Virus record (IMG/VR): IMGVR_UViG_3300046660_000781
Coordinates: 1 to 24,514 of that record
Strand: one strand, 5' to 3'
DNA: 24,514 nucleotides
From: a virus
Below, in pieces: positions 17,721-24,274 of this stretch. The notes under the pieces are model-generated. The model did no database searches, was not told the origin of the DNA, and was given only the letters and a program-made list of their open reading frames with translations. The position numbers were made by a program, and so were the translations under genes. The stretch's first letter is position 1, and the number at the start of each line of letters is the position of its first letter.

Positions 17721-18709
17721 GTTTTGGTCTTGCGGTATATAAAAATGGCAAAGCTTTTGATGTCAGTAATGCATCACCACTGACCTGGCTTGCTGATATT
17801 CCAAAAGCGCAGATACCTATCACCTTAGATAAGACTGCAACGTTTGATTATTCGAGCCTCTGCCCGGCAGGTTGTTCGCTGGTTGTTATCATGGACCGTT
17901 ATTATTCCCTGGTGGGCGCATCAGCAACAACGATGATAAAAATTAATGATATCAAAGTAACGATATCTGATCGTGTTGTGACCATCCGCAGTGGGAAAGA
18001 AACACTGGGGCCCGGGACGTACTATAACAACGGACCTACATATGCCCGCATTTTTGCTGTGTATCCCAATCGTCGACAATCTGATGGATTCGGAATTGAT
18101 ATTGCTGCCGGCGGCTCGTTCCCGTATGTAGTGAATTCGTCACAGGGCATGTTTGCCACCTATATCACTACGGTGACGTTTACGGGGCAATTGAGTCTTC
18201 CAGTCAGTGATTCAGCGATGGTTTTTTGTCACTGGGATAACAATGGCATAAGCATAAAATATGACCGTAGCTCCAGGACACTGACGGGATACAGGGGGAA
18301 TAACGTTGTTGGTGGATTCAGTGTTGAGTTGCGTATTGTCGCATTTGAGATGAAAACACCAACGATGCCACAGTGGGGTTTCGCAATTTATGGTGCGGAT
18401 GGTGCCGCCTGCTTCACCTCTGAGGAAGTGCCCATGATTATCCGGGAATGGGTGAATATCCCTTCCCGGACCGGAACCGCAGCGGGATTTGCATCTCCCG
18501 CAAATATCCCCATGGTTCAGGTTGGGTCCTGGGGGGCAATATTGCGCGATGATGTTTTTTATCTCTCAAATGTCGCGATGAATAATACGGCGATGTTTAT
18601 GGGAACAGGTGAGCGTATCGCGGAGTCCAGAGGAAACTTTACCAACTACGACTCTATTGGTGGCGCAGGGACAAGGGTGCCTGTGCTCTACGGGACCGAT
18701 TACTTCTGA
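17717..18709 (+). CDS. Tail-tip-associated protein of unknown function
   Basis: This 330-residue beta-rich protein is encoded directly after J with a four-base overlap and before the tail fibre. It opens with SFGLAVYKNGKAFDVSN, contains many aromatic and Gly residues, and ends GTRVPVLYGTDYF. Proteins of this general kind, sometimes annotated as DUF6453, occur at this place in several enterobacterial siphophage genomes, but I recall that label only loosely. It could decorate the tip, bind a receptor, or act as a fibre adaptor. No signal peptide, membrane helix or enzyme motif is visible. A terminator hairpin follows. Confidence 0.8.
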   Translation: MSFGLAVYKNGKAFDVSNASPLTWLADIPKAQIPITLDKTATFDYSSLCPAGCSLVVIMDRYYSLVGASATTMIKINDIKVTISDRVVTIRSGKETLGPGTYYNNGPTYARIFAVYPNRRQSDGFGIDIAAGGSFPYVVNSSQGMFATYITTVTFTGQLSLPVSDSAMVFCHWDNNGISIKYDRSSRTLTGYRGNNVVGGFSVELRIVAFEMKTPTMPQWGFAIYGADGAACFTSEEVPMIIREWVNIPSRTGTAAGFASPANIPMVQVGSWGAILRDDVFYLSNVAMNNTAMFMGTGERIAESRGNFTNYDSIGGAGTRVPVLYGTDYF

Positions 18710-18725
18710 GCAACAAAACAAATTC

Positions 18726-18747
18726 AATCCGCTTCGGCGGATTTTTT
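18726..18747 (+). terminator. Intrinsic terminator before tail fibre gene
   Basis: AATCCGC (18726-18732) pairs perfectly with GCGGATT (18737-18743) around a TTCG loop and runs into TTTT. It separates the tip module from the fibre gene, whose own ribosome site (AGGAGAGG) lies about 15 bases further on. Confidence 0.82.
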
Positions 18748-18771
18748 ATTACCTGAAATCAGGAGAGGACC

Positions 18772-19977
18772 ATGCCAGCAGGCACTATCACCCTAACGAA
18801 TAACTCTACCGCGGTTACCGGCTCCGGTACCGCATTTCCGACTGAACTCAAAGCCAATGATTTCCTTGTCGCCATAGTGGGCGGCACAACGTATACGCTG
18901 GGCGTGAAGTCTGTCGAATCGGCTACAGCACTAATACTGACCACAGTCTATGGAGGGCCAACAACGGGTGGCCTTGCCTGGACTCCGATACCTAACGGTA
19001 CGCTGGTGGGAATTACGGCACAGATTGCTGCAGATACAGCGCGAGCCATTCGTGGGTTGAATTACGACAAACAGAACTGGCAGCAGGTATACAGCACAAG
19101 CGGGAACATCACCGTAACATTACCTGATGGTTCAACATATACAGGATCATCATGGAGCAATATATCCAGCCAAGTTAATAACAAAGCGGCAAAGGGAGCG
19201 AACTCAGATATTACCAGCTTATCCGGGTTAACAACTGCTCTTAGCATTACACAGGGGGGGACTGGATCAAAATCACCTTTTGGTTCCGCGGCCAATACTT
19301 TTTGTCAGGGGAATGATTCCCGGCTTGGAACCGTTAATGGTAAAGCCGGTGGAAATATTAGTTCCAATGTAACTGTCGTAGGGAGCGTAGTAACCTCATA
19401 CGGAGCAGGCTTTGGGGTGGGGGCTAATGGAAACTATCGAGTTGAATTAAATGCTGCAGCCGCAGAGCCGGTATCTCTCGGAGACCTGACTGGGTGGACT
19501 TCATATCGATGGTATACAGAACGAATCATCACTGGTGCTAAACGTGGTGGCGGAACAGACCTGTTAAGTTTCGATATTTCCTTTTCAAGCGGAGCAAATT
19601 TCTCACTTAACAAAAATGGGAACGGGACTGCATCCGGATCATGGGTACCAAACTCCGATGTCAGGCTAAAAGATAAAATTGCGAGAATCGAAAACCCGCT
19701 GGAGAAAATGAATCTTCTGAAAGGTTGCACATGGATGAGGATTGATACTGGTAAGTGGGGGATTGGGTTTATTGCACAGGATGTTGCTGAGGTTTTCCCG
19801 GAGGCTGTTTATGAAGGTGACGACAGAAAGATGCCGGATGGCTCGGTTGTTGAAAAGGTGCTTTCACCCGATACCTACGGCGTGTCTGCTGCGCTTCATC
19901 ACGAAGCGATACTGGCACTGATGGATAAAGTAGCTGTACTGGAGAGCATTGTTCAGGAAATGCGGGAGGCTCATTAA
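18772..19977 (+). CDS. Tail fibre with C-terminal S74 self-cleaving chaperone
   Basis: This 401-residue fibre should bind the host surface. The N-terminal domain (about 1-110; AGTITLTNNSTAVTGSGTAF, then TARAIRGLNYDKQNWQQV) is a common attachment domain in enterobacterial phage fibres. A Gly/Ser/Asn-rich middle with LSGLTTALSITQGGTGSK follows. The C-terminal 107 residues are an S74 intramolecular chaperone: S295 and K300 in NSDVRLKDKI form the expected Ser-Lys dyad, so the chaperone should cut itself off just before S295 after trimer folding. GFIAQDVAEVFPEAV is the conserved later block, and the C-terminus is a helical heptad-like region. A strong AGGAGAGG ribosome site precedes the ATG. Confidence 0.92.
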   Translation: MPAGTITLTNNSTAVTGSGTAFPTELKANDFLVAIVGGTTYTLGVKSVESATALILTTVYGGPTTGGLAWTPIPNGTLVGITAQIAADTARAIRGLNYDKQNWQQVYSTSGNITVTLPDGSTYTGSSWSNISSQVNNKAAKGANSDITSLSGLTTALSITQGGTGSKSPFGSAANTFCQGNDSRLGTVNGKAGGNISSNVTVVGSVVTSYGAGFGVGANGNYRVELNAAAAEPVSLGDLTGWTSYRWYTERIITGAKRGGGTDLLSFDISFSSGANFSLNKNGNGTASGSWVPNSDVRLKDKIARIENPLEKMNLLKGCTWMRIDTGKWGIGFIAQDVAEVFPEAVYEGDDRKMPDGSVVEKVLSPDTYGVSAALHHEAILALMDKVAVLESIVQEMREAH

Positions 19978-20003
19978 CCAGACTTTCTCAACCAGACTTC
20001 CTC
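19976..20003 (+). repeat. Tandem 14-bp direct repeat at end of fibre gene
   Basis: AACCAGACTTTCTC (19976-19989) is followed at once by AACCAGACTTCCTC (19990-20003), 13 of 14 bases identical, beginning inside the fibre stop codon. The rest of the gap to umuD (20004-20099) shows no further gene or hairpin that I can support. Confidence 0.8.
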
Positions 20004-20099
20004 AATCCGGGAAAATTTACACAACGCGTAATCCCTTCATCTAAAACGTCCTTTAATCCTGTTAGCTCACAACATCGCCAGCCCGCATAGCCGCCCCGC

Positions 20100-20128
20100 T
20101 TGATCAGGTTTAATGATAGATATACTGT
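20100..20128 (+). promoter_or_regulatory. Probable umuDC promoter
   Basis: TTGATC (20100-20105) as -35 and TACTGT (20123-20128) as -10 are 17 bases apart; TATACT at 20121-20126 is a better -10 but gives a 15-base spacer. Either way the -10 overlaps the LexA box, as expected for a LexA-repressed promoter. Exact hexamers are inferred. Confidence 0.6.
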
Positions 20129-20142
20129 ATAAATACACAGTT
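20123..20142 (+). promoter_or_regulatory. LexA box (SOS operator) upstream of umuDC
   Basis: CTGTATAAATACACAG (20125-20140) has the full CTGT-N8-ACAG core of the enterobacterial LexA site with AT-rich centre, flanked by TA and TT. It lies 20 bases before the umuD ATG and overlaps the likely -10, so LexA should block transcription until DNA damage. Confidence 0.92.
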
Positions 20143-20160
20143 ATTAATTATGGCTATCAT

Positions 20161-20580
20161 ATGAACCTTATCAAACCTGTCTTACTGCGCGAAGTTATCA
20201 CTATTCCGCTGTTTAGCGACCCGGTAAAATGCGGTTTCCCGTCTCCTGCTCAGGACTATGTAGAAGAGCGCTTAGATATTAGTGAGTTAATCGCACCTCA
20301 TCCGAGCAGCACCTATTTCGTCCGAGCGTCGGGTGACTCGATGATAGACGGCGGGATTAGCGACGGTGATTTGCTGGCGGTGGATTGTTCGCGCACCGCC
20401 AGGCATAACGATGTCGTCATTGCCTCGGTTGATGGTGAATTTACGGTTAAGCGCCTTCAGCTTTACCCGACAGTCCAGCTCAACCCTATGAACACGGCAT
20501 ACGCGCCAATCCTGATAGGCAGTGAGGGCACGCTCAATATTCTGGGCGTGGTCACGTTCGTCATTAAATCGATGGGCTGA
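20161..20580 (+). CDS. umuD: UmuD, LexA-like self-cleaving subunit of DNA polymerase V
   Basis: This 139-residue protein has the exact length of E. coli UmuD. After DNA damage it binds RecA filaments, cuts itself and, as UmuD'2, joins UmuC to form translesion polymerase V. The cleavage site C24-G25 (VKCGFPSPA), nucleophile S60 ([10 protein letters not shown]) and K97 (GEFTVKRLQ) all fall at the E. coli positions. An open frame extends upstream to 20113, but that would put the LexA box inside the coding sequence, so the ATG at 20161 is the start. Two bases separate it from umuC. Expression should be SOS-induced. Confidence 0.96.
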   Translation: MNLIKPVLLREVITIPLFSDPVKCGFPSPAQDYVEERLDISELIAPHPSSTYFVRASGDSMIDGGISDGDLLAVDCSRTARHNDVVIASVDGEFTVKRLQLYPTVQLNPMNTAYAPILIGSEGTLNILGVVTFVIKSMG

Positions 20581-20582
20581 CC

Positions 20583-21857
20583 ATGTTTGCCCTGGTGGAT
20601 GTCAATTCGTTCTATGCCAGTTGCGAAACCGTATTCAGGCCGGATTTGCAGGGCAGGCCGGTAGTGGTGCTCTCGAACAATGATGGCTGCGTTATTGCCC
20701 GGAGTGCAGAAGCGAAAGCCATTGGCGTCAAAATGGGTGACCCGTTTTTCAAGCAAAAGGATTTGTTCCGGAGGTTCGGCGTTGTCTGCTTCAGTTCCAA
20801 TTACGAGCTATACGCCGACATGTCTGATCGGGTGATGACCACGCTCGAGGAGATGTCACCGCGCTGTGAAATTTACAGTATCGATGAAGCATTCTGTGAC
20901 CTGACTGGCGTGCGTAATTGTCGCAACCTTGAGGATTTCGGAAGGGAAATCAGAGAAACCATTTTGCTGCGAACGCGTCTCACCGTGGGTGTTGGGGTGG
21001 CACAGACCAAGACTTTAGCCAAGCTCGCTAACCATGCAGCCAAGAAATGGCAGCGGCAGACGGGTGGAGTAGTTGACCTGACGAATTTAGAAAAGCAGCG
21101 CAAGCTGATGGCGTATTTCCCGGTTGATGAAGTCTGGGGCGTGGGGCGGCGGATTTCCAAAAAGCTTGAGGCTATGGGCATTAAAACCGTATTGCAGTTG
21201 GCTGATACCGATATCCGGTTCATCCGTAAACACTTCAACGTAGTGCTCGAGCGCACCGTTCGTGAACTACGCGGCGAACCCTGCCTCGACCTGGAAGAGT
21301 TCGCACCCACCAAACAAGAAATCGTCTGCTCACGTTCATTCGGTGACCGGGTGACTGAATACGAGCAGATGCGACAAGCCATCTGTAGTTATGCGGCGCG
21401 CGCCGGGGAGAAGCTGCGGGGTGAACATCAGTTCTGCCGCTATATCTCCGTATTCATCAAAACATCACCATTCGCGCTGAATGAGCCATATTACGGCAAT
21501 CAGGGTGCCGTGAAGTTAATGACGCCCACGCAGGATACCCGCGACATTATTGCGGCGGCGATGCGCTGTCTGGATAAAATCTGGAAGGATGGATGTCGAT
21601 ACCAGAAAGCTGGGATTATGCTGGGTGACTTCTTCAGCCAGGGTGTGGCGCAGCTGAATCTGTTTGACGACAACGCGCCGCGACAAAACAGTGCAGCACT
21701 AATGGAAGTACTGGACCATCTCAACCACAAGAATGGAAAAGGGGCGCTGTACTTTGCCGGGCAGGGCATCCAGCAGCAATGGCAGATGAAGCGGGAAATG
21801 CTTTCACCACGCTATACAACGCGCTGGGAAGATTTGCCGATAGTCAAAGTGAGATAG
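20583..21857 (+). CDS. umuC: UmuC, catalytic subunit of DNA polymerase V
   Basis: This 424-residue Y-family DNA polymerase (E. coli UmuC has 422) copies past lesions such as abasic sites and UV dimers when complexed with UmuD'2. Catalytic residues D6 (ALVDVN), D101 and E102 (YSIDEAF) are present. The little-finger region is intact, and QLNLF (357-361) is the canonical sliding-clamp binding motif. It is co-transcribed with umuD from the LexA-controlled promoter. The last 14 bases overlap the 3' end of the oppositely oriented SRAP gene. All active-site residues are present, so it should be functional. Confidence 0.96.
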   Translation: MFALVDVNSFYASCETVFRPDLQGRPVVVLSNNDGCVIARSAEAKAIGVKMGDPFFKQKDLFRRFGVVCFSSNYELYADMSDRVMTTLEEMSPRCEIYSIDEAFCDLTGVRNCRNLEDFGREIRETILLRTRLTVGVGVAQTKTLAKLANHAAKKWQRQTGGVVDLTNLEKQRKLMAYFPVDEVWGVGRRISKKLEAMGIKTVLQLADTDIRFIRKHFNVVLERTVRELRGEPCLDLEEFAPTKQEIVCSRSFGDRVTEYEQMRQAICSYAARAGEKLRGEHQFCRYISVFIKTSPFALNEPYYGNQGAVKLMTPTQDTRDIIAAAMRCLDKIWKDGCRYQKAGIMLGDFFSQGVAQLNLFDDNAPRQNSAALMEVLDHLNHKNGKGALYFAGQGIQQQWQMKREMLSPRYTTRWEDLPIVKVR

Positions 21858-22518
21858 GTTGAATCAGTTCCTGTCCTTGATTCTTCACATTACCGACTGC
21901 CCGCGTTACTGGATGCCAGGTAAATTCATCAGCCGGTACAGCCGCCTCATGAGCCAGTTCACTCGCTTGAGCACCGCTGGTTTCTGGATTTATCCATTCC
22001 AGTGCTGCTTCGGGCGTAAATACTAAAGGCCTGCGGTCATGTATATCGACTAGGCCTTTATCAGCAGCAGCCGTAACAATCAAAAATCCCTCAGCATCAT
22101 CCCCCACATCAAACGGCTGCTTGCCAATCGCAGCGAAGAACAGTGGCTTCTTATCCTTCCGATAAATGTAATACGGCTGCTTTTTGTCTCCTTCCTTCTT
22201 CCACTCATACCAACCATCAGCAAACACGATCGCGCGGCCATGATTCCATAACGGTTTAAACATCCGGCTGGTGGCCGCAGTCTCAACTCTAGCGTTTATC
22301 AGAGGGGCTTTGTCCCACCAACCGGGCGCGTATCCCCAATGAACAGGATCGAGGTGAAGTGCATCATCACGGTTATTCAGCAGGAGAACTTTGGTTCCAG
22401 GTGCGACGTTGTATCGCGCAATCGGCTCAGGATCGTAAGCGATGTCTTTCTCAATTTCTTCAGTAAGAAATTCAAGATAGTCATCACGCGACTGTATTTG
22501 AGTGAAGCGTCCGCACAT
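21844..22518 (-). CDS. yedK: SRAP-domain abasic-site protein (YedK / HMCES type)
   Basis: This 224-residue protein would form a covalent thiazolidine link with abasic sites in single-stranded DNA, shielding replication forks. The chemistry needs Cys2 exposed after Met removal, so I start at MCGRF (22518) rather than a GTG two codons earlier; the GGAGGTGA ribosome site at 22521-22528 fits this. N37 (RYNVAPG), E105 (GWYEWK) and H160 (DIHDRRP) fall at the positions of the E. coli YedK active-site residues. It converges on umuC with a 14-base overlap. Such genes are often found beside umuC, and the function complements polymerase V. No LexA box is visible at its promoter. Confidence 0.95.
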   Translation of the reverse strand: MCGRFTQIQSRDDYLEFLTEEIEKDIAYDPEPIARYNVAPGTKVLLLNNRDDALHLDPVHWGYAPGWWDKAPLINARVETAATSRMFKPLWNHGRAIVFADGWYEWKKEGDKKQPYYIYRKDKKPLFFAAIGKQPFDVGDDAEGFLIVTAAADKGLVDIHDRRPLVFTPEAALEWINPETSGAQASELAHEAAVPADEFTWHPVTRAVGNVKNQGQELIQPISL

Positions 22519-22520
22519 GT

Positions 22521-22546
22521 TCACCTCCAGTAAAGCTGAAAGTATA
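22521..22546 (-). promoter_or_regulatory. SRAP gene -10 element and ribosome binding site
   Basis: On the - strand TATACT (22546-22541) could be a -10 box, with a weak -35 (ATCTCA) about 17 bases upstream. GGAGGTGA (22528-22521) is a near-perfect ribosome site, placed to start at the Cys2-encoding ATG. Transcript leader would be about 16 bases. Confidence 0.5.
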
Positions 22547-22597
22547 GTCGGAGCTGGAATGAGTGAGATTGTGTGGGGATTGCTTACGAATTAAAGT

Positions 22598-22621
22598 AAA
22601 AACCCGGCTCGGTGGCCGGGT
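22598..22621 (-). terminator. Intrinsic terminator after PIN nuclease gene
   Basis: ACCCGGC (22602-22608) and GCCGGGT (22615-22621) form a seven-pair stem with a six-base loop. Read on the - strand it is followed by TTTTT (22602-22598), so it should end the transcript of the PIN module before the SRAP gene. The stem starts six bases after the PIN stop codon. Confidence 0.8.
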
Positions 22622-22626
22622 GATTT

Positions 22627-23172
22627 TCAATGTAAGCCTGATGCACTTTCTTGAGGGAAATCTATCCCAAACTGTTCTGGTATTGGGGTTATATCCGCTA
22701 GAGATTTTGCTGTTATCCCCAAAGACTGGCAACGATTGTAGACACCTTTATCATGAGTCCAAACTTCTTTGACACCTGTTGATTTGGCGATTGAAATAAT
22801 TTGCCTATCAAACTTCACCTTGGTGGTGGTGTCAGAGTTCATCATTTGTTTAAGTTCTTTCAAGCTAGGCATCTGGGCGCATTCAATTGCCGCGATTTCA
22901 TCAAAGGATACTATTTCGAAGCACGATTGCGATTTAATCAGATTGATATACGCTTGGTGCTGATTTTTATCTATTCCTACCAGAAACTCTGCCAAGACAG
23001 GGGTGGGTATAAGCACAGCACCACCTAGGCTATCAACATGTTCGATTAGCGCTTCTGCACGTTTCTGCGGATCAGAAATAATTTCGCCAGTACACGGATC
23101 TGTGAGCGAAACTCCATCCTTGGTTCCAGTAAGAGCTTGAACCAAAACGTTGGTATCAAAAATTACTCGCAA
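22627..23172 (-). CDS. PIN-domain nuclease (putative toxin)
   Basis: This 181-residue protein has the PIN-domain acidic residues in order: D6 with N8 (IFDTNVL), E62 (PVLAEFL), D122 (KFDRQII) and D141 (THDKGVYN). Such proteins are Mg-dependent RNases, often toxins of VapBC-type systems. It is longer than typical VapC (about 130 residues) because of an insertion after the first strand (about residues 15-50). It starts at TTG (23172-23170); GAGG at 23184-23181 is a good ribosome site eight bases upstream, and no other start keeps D6. The start lies ten bases inside the end of the upstream gene, so the two are co-translated. Target RNA is unknown. Confidence 0.88.
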   Translation of the reverse strand: MRVIFDTNVLVQALTGTKDGVSLTDPCTGEIISDPQKRAEALIEHVDSLGGAVLIPTPVLAEFLVGIDKNQHQAYINLIKSQSCFEIVSFDEIAAIECAQMPSLKELKQMMNSDTTTKVKFDRQIISIAKSTGVKEVWTHDKGVYNRCQSLGITAKSLADITPIPEQFGIDFPQESASGLH

Positions 23173-23879
23173 TTTAGTTTCCTCAATGCCTTCAGGATGG
23201 AGTGAGGATCTTCCTCTTCAGCCCATTGGTTTCCTGAAGCGGAACGGATAGTTTTAACCGCTTCTTTTAAGCTGACTTTCTTAATCTTTTCATATGAAGA
23301 GATTTTCAATTTTTTCAGCTTCCAGATGTCATCCTTACGTTCCCAATCGCCTTCCCCGTGTACCCTTATATTCTGGAATAGAATTGCACCGAGCTCTGAT
23401 GCCAATGCTGGCGTTGCTTCACAAGGGTAGGTTTCACCATTAGCGCCTTCAATCTTTACAGGTATTGAATCGTCCTTTCCACCAACGCTGTAGAGGCGAC
23501 CTTGCAAGGTCGTTTTCTTACGGATATATAAAGGGATTTCTTTGCTAACTGTAGGAAAGAGGACAACTACATCATTATTTGCGTTAAGGATTTTTCCATT
23601 GAAGCCGTCTTCATAAAGCAGATCGACAAGCTTAAGATAAGGCCTGCCATTGCTCTGAGCTGTAGCCAGAGAGCGGGAAATTACGTCTTTATAGGTAGCA
23701 TCGTTATCAACCCATGTATTCAGGCATGCTGATCCTTCGCTAACTTTATCAAAATGCACAGCATCAGCCGATCCGTACAAATCTGACAGAGCAGACAAAT
23801 ACTTCACCAGCCGAGCCATTGGCAGCTTGTCAGGGCTTGTCCCATCTAATTTTAGAATGAGGCTATTTGGCTTGCGCAT
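23163..23879 (-). CDS. Unknown protein paired with PIN nuclease (putative antitoxin or partner)
   Basis: This 238-residue protein shows no family I recognise. The N-terminal half (RKPNSLILKLDGTSPDKLPM, helix LVKYLSALSDLYG, then VHFDKVSEGSACLNTWVD) is mixed alpha/beta. The middle (LYIRKKTTLQGRLYSVGG, IPVKIEGANGETYPCEA, NIRVHGEGDWER) looks like a small beta-barrel. The end is Lys-rich and helical (SSYEKIKKVSLKEAVKTIRS), then acidic. A TTG start at 23927 would add 16 residues but lacks a spaced ribosome site, and a TATACT lies just there, so I take the ATG at 23879. Position before and overlapping the nuclease gene is the usual antitoxin place, but it is about three times larger than a VapB. Function is inferred from context only. 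Confidence 0.75.
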   Translation of the reverse strand: MRKPNSLILKLDGTSPDKLPMARLVKYLSALSDLYGSADAVHFDKVSEGSACLNTWVDNDATYKDVISRSLATAQSNGRPYLKLVDLLYEDGFNGKILNANNDVVVLFPTVSKEIPLYIRKKTTLQGRLYSVGGKDDSIPVKIEGANGETYPCEATPALASELGAILFQNIRVHGEGDWERKDDIWKLKKLKISSYEKIKKVSLKEAVKTIRSASGNQWAEEEDPHSILKALRKLNCE

Positions 23880-23977
23880 TTTAATAAAATCCACTATTCG
23901 GGGTTGCTGACCTAAGTATAGCTTCAATCACTTAACAAATAGCTGATTGCAGAATGGCTAGCAAAAACTTGACAGAT

Positions 23978-24005
23978 GTTAACCCATAAAAATTATGTAG
24001 TTAAC
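23978..24005. promoter_or_regulatory. 28-bp near-perfect palindrome, candidate operator
   Basis: Nested inverted repeats GTTAAC (23978-23983 and 24000-24005) and CATAA/TTATG (23985-23989 and 23993-23997) form a dyad with a one-base offset. It lies between the PIN module and the small gene upstream, and directly follows, on the - strand, a TATAAT at 24016-24011, so it would cover the start of a transcript entering the module. Confidence 0.6.
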
Positions 24006-24010
24006 CTGGA

Positions 24011-24016
24011 ATTATA
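24011..24016 (-). promoter_or_regulatory. Candidate -10 element for the PIN module
   Basis: On the - strand the sequence reads TATAAT, a perfect -10 hexamer, about 7 bases before the palindrome. No good -35 is seen at 16-18 bases upstream (TAACGC at best), so it may need an activator. A second TATACT on the same strand at 23920-23915 is an alternative. Confidence 0.4.
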
Positions 24017-24029
24017 GTCAGTGTTAATC

Positions 24030-24269
24030 CTAAGCGTTATTGCCTGCTTTCTTCCCTTGCCTGACTGCTGCCATGATGGCTTTACCCAAGCTTTCGTATT
24101 CCGGTAGAGACAGCACCCGCCATTTCCCATCCCAGAAGCCAAGTACACAACAACGATCGCCAGTAGTTCCTTTGATAGCAAAGGTTCGCATGTCAGATGA
24201 AGGAATAGGAAGCTTTTCCCCAGGGCGGGGGAAGTAAATCCTCACCCCGCCGATGATCATGTTGTCCAT
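24030..24269 (-). CDS. Small protein of unknown function downstream of dinI-like gene
   Basis: This 79-residue protein is not a family I recognise. It has a beta-rich start (MIIGGVRIYFPRPGEKLPIP), a central DRCCVLGFWDGKWRVLSLPEYE segment with two adjacent cysteines, and a helical basic end (SLGKAIMAAVRQGKKAGNNA). There is no signal peptide or membrane helix. It starts five bases after the stop of the dinI-like gene on the same strand, so the two are probably one operon and share its regulation. Start ATG at 24269 has GAG about nine bases upstream; a second ATG three codons later is possible. No terminator follows. Confidence 0.7.
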   Translation of the reverse strand: MDNMIIGGVRIYFPRPGEKLPIPSSDMRTFAIKGTTGDRCCVLGFWDGKWRVLSLPEYESLGKAIMAAVRQGKKAGNNA

Positions 24270-24274
24270 AGACG

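Noticed and set aside
19978-20112. Possible attachment site or tRNA at the tail fibre to umuD boundary
   Set aside because: No cloverleaf, integrase gene or recognised core sequence; only the tandem 14-bp repeat is real.
20113-20160. N-terminal extension of UmuD
   Set aside because: It would contain the LexA box and promoter, and the shorter form has the exact length and residue numbering of E. coli UmuD.
20873-21382. 169-residue open frame antisense to umuC
   Set aside because: Ser/Arg-rich composition typical of a shadow of a conserved coding strand; no ribosome site or family features.
22563-23028. Plus-strand small frames across the PIN gene
   Set aside because: They run opposite a well-supported PIN gene, lack ribosome sites and show no family features.
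23880-23927. TTG start giving a 254-residue PIN partner
   Set aside because: The only purine-rich stretch (AAGTGA) abuts the TTG with no spacing, and a TATACT lies just after it; the ATG at 23879 is favoured, though the longer form is not excluded.
23969-23974. Perfect TTGACA on the + strand as a promoter
   Set aside because: No acceptable -10 at 16-18 bases and no + strand gene follows; retained only as chance or as part of the operator region.
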